A DNA stretch of 64,000 nucleotides from Actinomycetales bacterium (GTDB lineage Bacteria > Actinomycetota > Actinomycetes > Actinomycetales > Microbacteriaceae). Location of the stretch: NCBI GenBank assembly GCA_017308515.1, contig JAFKEN010000005.1:372001-436000 (forward strand), read 5' to 3'. Positions within the stretch are counted from its first letter, which is position 1; every line of letters begins with the position of its first letter. A program made the position numbers and the translations under genes. Positions 58,140-64,000 of the stretch are shown piece after piece. Below the pieces are notes generated by a model. That model was not told where the DNA came from. It made no database searches and worked only from the letters and a program-made list of their open reading frames with translations.

Positions 58140-59585
58140 CGCGAGGGGGTGCGCCGCTCCGTGCACGGTGAGCTCGAGCAGGGCGACCGACTGAGGCGCG
58201 ATCGCGAGGTCGAGCACGAGATCGCCCGCCTCGGACACGGTCCGGTCGCCGAGCGACTCGACGCGGCCGTCGAGGCCCTCCCGCGTCACGACCACGGTGC
58301 GCCCCGCCGGCAGGTTCCGGACCGTGAGATGCGCCGCGTCGACGCCCGCCGAGGCCAGCTCAGAGCGCTGCGGCGGCAGTCGGAAGCCGAGGTCGATGCG
58401 CTGCTGCCCGATCGGGATCGTGAAGCGGAACTCGTCGCTCTCCCGCGGCTCGAGCGCCGACGCGGGCGCCACGAAGTTCGCGAGGAGGATGCGGACGACA
58501 TCGCCCTCGCGCCCGGCGAGGCACGCGAACCCGGACTCGTCGCCGCCGCGCGCGGCGAGCCGCTGCCCCGACTGCGCGCGGCCGATGAGGGCGAACGCGG
58601 CGGCGCGCTCGTCGGGCGCCCCGTCGGCGTAGAGCCCGGCCGGGTCGATGAACCCGTAGTGCGGGTCCTTGCCGCTGTCGGCGCGGAAGAAGAAGGCTTC
58701 GTCGACGACGGAGTCCTGCAGGGCGATCGCCGCCGCCGCCTGGAACGCGGCCTTCTCCGGCGCCGGCGCGGTGTTGCTGGGGATGCCGAGGTAGTTCCAG
58801 TACGAGAGCACGAGCCGCGTCTCGGTGAAGCCGAACTCGTCGAGGAGCTTCCGCAGCTCGGCGGCGACGAAGGGGGCATCGAGAGGATCGCGCGACGGGT
58901 CGGCGAACCACAGGAAGGAGAAGAAGTCGAGTCGCAGGCCGCGGTCGCGCACGAACCCGAGGAAGCCCTCGCGCAGCGGCGCGTCGGCGTTCAGCGGGAA
59001 GGCGAGCGACGGGCCGCCGACCTCGAGGCTCGGATCGACGCGCTCGACGGCCGCGACGAAGGCCTCGTACATGTCGGAGAACGCCTGCGCCGGCCCGTCG
59101 AAGTGGAGCGGGCCCAGGTCGGGCTGGTCGCCGAACTCGAACCGCCGCACCGGCGTCGCGGGGCCGTTCGCCCACCCCGTCGCGTAGTGGCGCACGACGT
59201 GCTCGACGACGATGCCGTAGGTCTCCACGTCGAGGGCGGGCAGCTTGTTCTGCGGGATGGAGCTCGCGATCGTGAACAGCACCTCGGCGCCGATGCCGTG
59301 CACGGCATCCACCCAGTCGTCGGTCGCCGCGAAGTTGTAGCTCGCGGGGTCGGTGGGATCGGCGGACCAGTCGGGGAAGAGGCTCTCGGGGTTGTCGCGG
59401 GTGTCGAGACGCGAGACCCAGTCGTAGGAGCGCACCGCGGTGAGCCCGGCCTCGCGCCACAGGGGCGTCATGTCGGGGAAGTCGGGGAACGCGGCCACCG
59501 GCCCTGGCACGCCGCCGGCGGCCCGGTGGGGGCGGAAGGCGCTCGTCGCGCTCGCGTCGATGTCGAGGTCGCGCGTCGGGGTCAT
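58137..59585 (-). CDS. GH39-like protein lacking catalytic glutamates
   Basis: A 482-residue protein with the layout of GH39 beta-xylosidases: a TIM barrel (LWREAGLTAVRSYDW, then YNFAATDDWVDAVHGIGAEVLFTI) followed by a C-terminal beta-domain. The acid/base position of GH39 (NEP in WNEPN) reads G152-D-Q154-P here. The nucleophile position (TEFN) reads S261-Y262-W-N. Both catalytic carboxylates are thus replaced, so hydrolysis by the normal mechanism seems unlikely; a carbohydrate-binding or altered activity is possible. No signal peptide. The ATG follows GGAGAG. It is downstream of a flavin monooxygenase and next to the arabinose genes. Confidence 0.72.
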   Translation of the reverse strand: MTPTRDLDIDASATSAFRPHRAAGGVPGPVAAFPDFPDMTPLWREAGLTAVRSYDWVSRLDTRDNPESLFPDWSADPTDPASYNFAATDDWVDAVHGIGAEVLFTIASSIPQNKLPALDVETYGIVVEHVVRHYATGWANGPATPVRRFEFGDQPDLGPLHFDGPAQAFSDMYEAFVAAVERVDPSLEVGGPSLAFPLNADAPLREGFLGFVRDRGLRLDFFSFLWFADPSRDPLDAPFVAAELRKLLDEFGFTETRLVLSYWNYLGIPSNTAPAPEKAAFQAAAAIALQDSVVDEAFFFRADSGKDPHYGFIDPAGLYADGAPDERAAAFALIGRAQSGQRLAARGGDESGFACLAGREGDVVRILLANFVAPASALEPRESDEFRFTIPIGQQRIDLGFRLPPQRSELASAGVDAAHLTVRNLPAGRTVVVTREGLDGRVESLGDRTVSEAGDLVLDLAIAPQSVALLELTVHGAAHPLA

Positions 59586-59625
59586 CGATTCTCTCCTGCT
59601 GTCGGCGCGGCGCGGGGCGCCCGGG

Positions 59626-60789
59626 TCAGTACGGCTGGCCGAGCAGCCGGTTCGAGTACTCGTTCGCGATCGGCTCGTCGTGCCGCAGCCAGTCGAAGCG
59701 ACGCTGGAGGGCCTCGGGGGTGAGGGTGTCGAACTCCTGCTCCATCGACTCCATCGAGCGGTCGCGCACGGCGCGCACGCGCGGCAGGCGCCGCGCCATG
59801 AAGCGGATCTGGGTCTCCACGAGCGACTGGTCGCGGCGCAGCTCCTGCGCGATCACCACGCCGTCCTCGATGCCCATGGCCGCGCCCGAGCCGAGGTAGG
59901 GGACCATCGCGTGTGCGGCGTCGCCCATGATCATCACCCGACCGCGGAACCAGGGGTACGGCACCCACACCGTCGAGTAGGGCGAGTAGGTCACGCTCGG
60001 GGCCGAGCGGATGAGCTCGATCGACTCCGCCATGAACGTCGACTCGCCCATCAGCGCGCGCGCCCGCTCGTACATGATCCGCGGCATCTCGGCGGGCTCG
60101 TAACGCGGGCGGCCCGACTCGGCCACGGTCAGCACGATGTACATCTCGTCGTTGGGCAGCGGGGCGAAGACGAACTTGCCGCCGTAGCCCTGGCAGAACA
60201 TCGTGCTCTCGAGGCCCTCCGCGCGCGGGAGCGCGATGCGCCAGGCGACGCCGCCGGCCGGGGTCGGGCCGTACTGGGTGCCGAAGTACTCGGTGCGGAT
60301 CTGCGAGTTGATGCCGTCGTAGCCGATCACGAGGTCGTAGCGCCCGGTCGCCCCGTCGCTGAAGACGACGTCGACCCCGTCGGGATCCTGCTCGAGCTGC
60401 GCGACGGTCGTCGCCATGCGGAAGCGGCAGCCGAGCTCGGTCGCGCGGGCCGTCGCCGCCTCGACGAAGCCGAGGCGCGAGAGGTTGAGGTTGCTCGGCA
60501 TCCCCTCCTCCGGCTCCTCGTAGTAGAGGTCGGAGAGGTGGTTGCCCTCGTTGTCGTAGTAGTTGAGCCCGCCGCCGACCGTGCCGATCGCGACGCACGC
60601 GTCGAGCAGTCCGATCTCGCGGATCGCGCGCATGCCGTTCGTGCGCAGGCCGAACCCGACGCCGGGCGCGCGGCTCGCCTCCTCGATCTCGACGACCTCG
60701 ACCTCGACACCGGCCTGGGCAAGAGCCACTGCGGCGGACAGGCCCCCGATGCCGGCGCCGACGATCAGGATCTTCCAGGGGTGCGTCAT
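59626..60789 (-). CDS. FAD-dependent monooxygenase (group A flavoprotein)
   Basis: A 387-residue class A flavin monooxygenase. The FAD loop is VGAGIGGLSAAVALAQAG (about residues 10-27), a GYDGINSQIR segment (DG motif) occurs near residue 155 and the second FAD motif is GDAAHAMVPYLGSGAAMGIED. Relatives hydroxylate aromatic acids, nicotinates or polyketides; the substrate is not readable. The ATG follows GGAGCC. The stop is 40 bases upstream of the GH39-like gene start; they may form an operon. A 15-bp palindrome lies upstream. Confidence 0.85.
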   Translation of the reverse strand: MTHPWKILIVGAGIGGLSAAVALAQAGVEVEVVEIEEASRAPGVGFGLRTNGMRAIREIGLLDACVAIGTVGGGLNYYDNEGNHLSDLYYEEPEEGMPSNLNLSRLGFVEAATARATELGCRFRMATTVAQLEQDPDGVDVVFSDGATGRYDLVIGYDGINSQIRTEYFGTQYGPTPAGGVAWRIALPRAEGLESTMFCQGYGGKFVFAPLPNDEMYIVLTVAESGRPRYEPAEMPRIMYERARALMGESTFMAESIELIRSAPSVTYSPYSTVWVPYPWFRGRVMIMGDAAHAMVPYLGSGAAMGIEDGVVIAQELRRDQSLVETQIRFMARRLPRVRAVRDRSMESMEQEFDTLTPEALQRRFDWLRHDEPIANEYSNRLLGQPY

Positions 60790-60867
60790 CGGGCTCCTTC
60801 GCTCAGTCGCCCTTCGATCTTCGCCCCGTCGCGCGCATCAGGGAATCGGGGATCGCCGATCGGGGGC

Positions 60868-60882
60868 ATCGATGGCATCGAT
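60868..60882. promoter_or_regulatory. 15-bp palindrome upstream of the flavin monooxygenase
   Basis: ATCGATG, G, CATCGAT: a perfect 7-1-7 inverted repeat in the intergenic region 79 bases ahead of the monooxygenase ATG. It is a candidate operator for an unidentified regulator; a nine-base G-run lies just beyond it. Confidence 0.45.
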
Positions 60883-60966
60883 ACGCGGGCGGGGGGGGTG
60901 GGCCGTCTCGAAAGAGCGCAATGGCGCAGCACGGTGACGACAGTGGCGTGAACGACGAGCCGAGTG

Positions 60967-61042
60967 TGGCGCGCCCGGAGGGACTCGAACCCCCAACCTT
61001 CTGATCCGTAGTCAGATGCTCTATCCATTGAGCTACGGGCGC
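60967..61042 (-). tRNA. tRNA-Arg(ACG)
   Basis: Reads GCGCCCG at the 5' end, pairing with CGGGCGC, then discriminator G and an encoded CCA (60969-60967). The anticodon loop is CTACGGA between TCTGA and TCAGA, giving anticodon ACG; the T-loop is the canonical GGTTCGAGTCC. Total 76 nt with CCA. A34 is the substrate of the TadA deaminase encoded at 29763-30212, allowing it to read CGU, CGC and CGA. It stands alone between two protein genes. Confidence 0.97.
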
Positions 61043-61132
61043 GTGCCCGGCGTGACCGCCGGAGCAACCTGACGATGATAGCAGCGCGCGCGGGCCGCCG
61101 ACGCGGGGCGGCGGGTCGGGGCCGGCGGGGGC

Positions 61133-64000
61133 TCAGGCGGCGCGCACCCGGCGCGCACGCCCGACGAGCGCCAACCCGAGCCCGACCGCGAGCAGCACCG
61201 CGCCGGGGGCCGCGAGCAGCAGCGGGGTGTCCTGCGGGATCTCGAGGTAGGTGGTGATGCCAAGGATGCGCGCGAGCCCCCAGGGCAGGAGTCCCATCTG
61301 GTCGTTCCAGACGGTGAGCGACTCTTCGAGACCGACGCCGCGCACGAGCAGGCCCACCGCCGTCATCACGGCGCCGACGCCGGCGAGCGCGACGCCGAGC
61401 GCGCGGCGGGCGCCGAGGGCGACGGCGAGGGTCCAGGCGGTCGCGACGACGGCCCACGCGAAGAGCGCGAACGCGACGGTGACGTAGAGCGAGCGGGCGG
61501 TCGGGTCGGTCCAGAAGCCGTACCAGTAGCCGCCGGGACCGGTAGGCGCATCCACCGCCATGAGCAGCGCGGTGCGCGCGACCGCGACGCCGCCGAGGGT
61601 CGCGAGCACGGCGAGCACCCGGTCGCGGGCCCGCGCGTGCTCGTCGCCGGGGCGCGCGGCGCGGCCCAGCAGCATCGCGGCGCCGACCACGACGAGCGCG
61701 AAGAGCGCCCACCCGCCGAGGGTGACGAGCAGGTGCGCGGGCGCGAGCAGCCAGGTGTGCACGAGGTGGCTCGCGATGAGCAGCGCTCCCGGCACGGCCG
61801 CGAGCAGCACGCGGTCGACCCGCCCGAGCCCGGCGACCACCTCCGCGGCACGCCACGGGCGGGTCGCCGCGATCCACGCGGCACGCGCCGCCGCGACGAC
61901 GCGCGGCACCGGGCGCCCGCGCCGGATCACCTCGGCCAACAGCCCGAGCAGCAGCCACCCCCCGGCGAGCGCGGCGAGCACGCGCGCGGCCCAGGCCATC
62001 GGCAGATCCCGGTCGGCGCGGTCGATGCCGAGTTGCGCGGCGGTGAGTTGGAGCGGGGGGTGGAAGGGATCCCCGGTGTAGGTCGCGAGGTGCTGCTGCG
62101 CCGCCGCGAGGTACGCGTCGCGCGCCTCGGCCCAGGCCGCGTAGGCCGCCGGGTCGCCCGTCGCGTGCCAGCGCCCCTGCTGCAGGATCGCCGCGCGATA
62201 GTCGGCCAGTAGCCCGAGCGTGCTCGCCTCGTAGTCGAGGCTCGCGAGTAACTCGTCGCGCAGCTCGGCGCTCTTCCAGGCCGCGGGGTCGGTGCCGCCG
62301 ACGGCGGCGCGCATCGCGTCGACGACCTCGACCGCGTGCCGGCCCTGCGCGATCGCCTCGTCGAGCCGGCCCTGCTGCAGGGTGATCGACGCGATCGTGT
62401 CGAGCGCCGCGGAGTCGCCGGTCAGGATGTCCCACTCGAACATCCACATGCTGGGCGGAGGGTGGAGCCCGAGCGCGACGACGGTCTGCTCGGCCCACGG
62501 CCCGATGTAGAGCCCGTCGGTGATCGCCTCCCGTGAGTCGGCCATCGCCGCGGCGATCGCATCGACCGTCGCGGGGTCGTCGCTGAACCAGCGGTGGATC
62601 CAGTCGTTCGTGATCTCCGCCGGGTCGAGCTCGGGATCGCGCGCGAGCCGCATGACGAGCGTCGTGTTGAGGTCGGCGAGCTGCCAGAAGCCGCTCGTGA
62701 GCACGAGCGTCATCGGCCCGGCGCGCCACGGGCCGCCGTCCTGCGTCCACACCCACACCCCCTCGACGTGCGGGTTGGCGGCGAGGAAGGTGTCGAGCGC
62801 GGTTCTCGAGAGGTCGCCGAGGTCGTTGGGGAACGATCCGAACGACTCGTACTCGCGGCGGCTCTGGAACTCGATGATGCGGCGCTGGTCGCCGGTCTCG
62901 AGCGTCGTATTGAGCGGCAGGTAGGAGTAGAAGTCGCCGGCGCTGTACTTCGTCGACACGATGAGCGCGGGCGAGTCGATGCCGTCGAGCGCCGCGTGGT
63001 ACGACGCCGGATCGATGTGGATGTCGCCGACGTCGCCGATGCCGACGCTCCAGGTGCGGAAGATCACCTCCTTGTCGAGGTCCTCCGCATGCGCGAGCAG
63101 CGTCGTCAGCATCGCCCGCACCCCGGCGACCGTGGTGACCTGGATGCTCGAGGTGTAGTCCCAGCCCGGGAGCTTGTAGATCGCACCGCCCTCGCCGATG
63201 CGCAGCAGCAGGCCGTCGACGTAGGGCATCGTCTGCGCGAGCTCGTCCTGGCCCGCGGCGTAGACCTCCCACAGCTCGGGGTTCTCGGTGTCGAGCCGGC
63301 CGAAGCGGTCGGTGAGGTAGCTCTCCAGCGGCGGGTCGAGCGCGAGCATGTCGGTGCGGAAGTAGACCTTGAGACCCAGGTCGTGCGCGTACTGCCAGAG
63401 CGGCCCGAAGGCCTCGCGCATCGCCTCGGCGCGGGCGATGTGCGGATCCCCGTCGGGGTAGACGCCGATCGCGCGGAAGTCGACGTACTCGAGGAAGCCG
63501 GGCACCGCGATCGCGTTGGCGCCCTGCGCGAGCGCGTAGGCGACGTAGGCCTCCCAGCCGGGCCGCAGCTCGTCGACGACGGCCCGGTCGACGTAGGGGG
63601 CCTCGGGCAGGATCGCGCGCTGGAACGCCTTCGAGTTGTGCGAGTAGTCGGTGCCGATCGTCCACTCGGCCGGGTCGGGCTCGACACCCGCGGCGCCGAG
63701 GTCGACCATGCGGAAGCTCAGGCGCGGCGTGACGGTCTCGCCGAGGTGGGTGAGGATGCTGCGGCCGTCGCGGACCGCCGCCGCCAGGTCGTACACGGCG
63801 AGGGTCGCGCCCGCGATCCCCGGCGCGGTCACGTTCAGCGCTTCGGGCGTCCCGGTGAGCGTGTAACTCTCGTCGGCGGTGTCGTCCCCGGCCGTGATCG
63901 TCAGGGTCGCCGCGCCCTCGGTGGCCGGGGCGGCCGCGAGCGCGCCCTCGAGCTCGGTCAGCGCCAGGGTCATCCGCGGGGAGTCGGGCGCCTGCGCGAT
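61133..64000 (-). CDS. glycosidase-like barrel protein with C-terminal polytopic membrane domain (5' end outside window)
   Basis: At least 955 residues; the frame is open to the window edge with no stop, so the true start and any signal peptide lie beyond 64000. The N-terminal visible part (YTLTGTPEALNVTAPG, ATLAVYDL) resembles the beta-domain that precedes GH20/GH67-like barrels. A TIM-barrel-like region (about residues 95-440 of the visible protein) includes GVWVWTQDGGPW and FRTWSVGIGDVGDIH. From about residue 640 onward, eight or so hydrophobic helices form a membrane domain. I know no such fusion; the substrate is unidentified. tRNA-Arg lies 90 bases downstream. Confidence 0.6.
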   Translation of the reverse strand: MAQAPDSPRMTLALTELEGALAAAPATEGAATLTITAGDDTADESYTLTGTPEALNVTAPGIAGATLAVYDLAAAVRDGRSILTHLGETVTPRLSFRMVDLGAAGVEPDPAEWTIGTDYSHNSKAFQRAILPEAPYVDRAVVDELRPGWEAYVAYALAQGANAIAVPGFLEYVDFRAIGVYPDGDPHIARAEAMREAFGPLWQYAHDLGLKVYFRTDMLALDPPLESYLTDRFGRLDTENPELWEVYAAGQDELAQTMPYVDGLLLRIGEGGAIYKLPGWDYTSSIQVTTVAGVRAMLTTLLAHAEDLDKEVIFRTWSVGIGDVGDIHIDPASYHAALDGIDSPALIVSTKYSAGDFYSYLPLNTTLETGDQRRIIEFQSRREYESFGSFPNDLGDLSRTALDTFLAANPHVEGVWVWTQDGGPWRAGPMTLVLTSGFWQLADLNTTLVMRLARDPELDPAEITNDWIHRWFSDDPATVDAIAAAMADSREAITDGLYIGPWAEQTVVALGLHPPPSMWMFEWDILTGDSAALDTIASITLQQGRLDEAIAQGRHAVEVVDAMRAAVGGTDPAAWKSAELRDELLASLDYEASTLGLLADYRAAILQQGRWHATGDPAAYAAWAEARDAYLAAAQQHLATYTGDPFHPPLQLTAAQLGIDRADRDLPMAWAARVLAALAGGWLLLGLLAEVIRRGRPVPRVVAAARAAWIAATRPWRAAEVVAGLGRVDRVLLAAVPGALLIASHLVHTWLLAPAHLLVTLGGWALFALVVVGAAMLLGRAARPGDEHARARDRVLAVLATLGGVAVARTALLMAVDAPTGPGGYWYGFWTDPTARSLYVTVAFALFAWAVVATAWTLAVALGARRALGVALAGVGAVMTAVGLLVRGVGLEESLTVWNDQMGLLPWGLARILGITTYLEIPQDTPLLLAAPGAVLLAVGLGLALVGRARRVRAA

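Noticed and set aside
60890-60907. G-run (nine consecutive G) near the tRNA as a quadruplex or slippage element
   Set aside because: Only one long run and a short GGG neighbour; not four runs with suitable loops, and it lies in a noncoding gap.
60786-63665. 959-codon minus-strand frame running through the tRNA-Arg and into the monooxygenase region
   Set aside because: It crosses a tRNA gene and overlaps the real membrane-glycosidase frame; Arg-rich shadow composition.

Overview
This is a high-GC actinobacterial chromosome segment. Gene content and order point to Micrococcales, most likely Microbacteriaceae; the genus cannot be fixed from the window. The evidence is a split menaquinone locus, a ResABC-type cytochrome c maturation operon, a proC / excisionase-type HTH / bS22 neighbourhood like that of mycobacteria, very strong G/C bias at third codon positions, and many genes whose -10 box (TANNNT) ends 6-8 nt before the start codon (leaderless transcripts). 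No insertion sequence, prophage or CRISPR array was seen.

Layout. 1-1330: 3' end of a cardiolipin synthase and an AbiEi/DUF559-type protein. 1338-13658: respiratory quinone block with a ferredoxin-NADP reductase, polyprenyl diphosphate synthase, ubiE/menG, menF, menD, menA, menE, menB and menC, interrupted by a PPK2 kinase and two small membrane proteins. 13702-15081: two tandem paralogous lipoproteins. 15140-19790: ccsB, resB, ccdA, a TlpA/ResA thioredoxin and a histidine phosphatase, translationally coupled. 19930-24044: archaeal-type AspRS, MFS exporter, Dabb protein, glutaredoxin-like protein, HAD phosphatase. 24121-29741: bS22, HTH, ArsR regulator, Trk potassium uptake, proC, a CDF transporter and a small membrane protein. 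29763-33136: tadA, upp, a leaderless cysteine-codon leader ORF before a winged-helix regulator, and a lipoprotein. 33145-38276: oxidoreductase/MarR pair, photolyase, pseudouridine catabolism genes psuK and psuG.

38320-45649 is the most notable region. Two divergent, tightly coupled transcription units encode an alkyl-DHAP synthase, a PlsC-type acyltransferase and an SDR on one side. On the other side are two ferritin-like proteins flanking a fatty acyl reductase-HAD fusion. Together they could supply every step of an aerobic ether-lipid (possibly plasmalogen) pathway, with the di-iron protein as a candidate desaturase. The intact ferritin-like protein has a full di-iron ligand set; its paralogue has lost several ligands.

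45768-53106 looks like an acquired catabolic cassette: a broken gene, then an amidase, a ribose-type ABC importer, an AraC regulator and a DUF3237 protein. It carries TTA and ATA codons that are unusual for this genome. 53103-58127 is an L-arabinose operon (araDBA) with a LacI regulator and a palindromic operator. It is followed by a GH39-like protein lacking both catalytic glutamates, an FAD monooxygenase, tRNA-Arg(ACG), and a large glycosidase-like protein with a polytopic membrane tail that runs off the window. The only stretch over 300 bases without a conventional gene is about 30926-31359, which holds the leader ORF and a hairpin.
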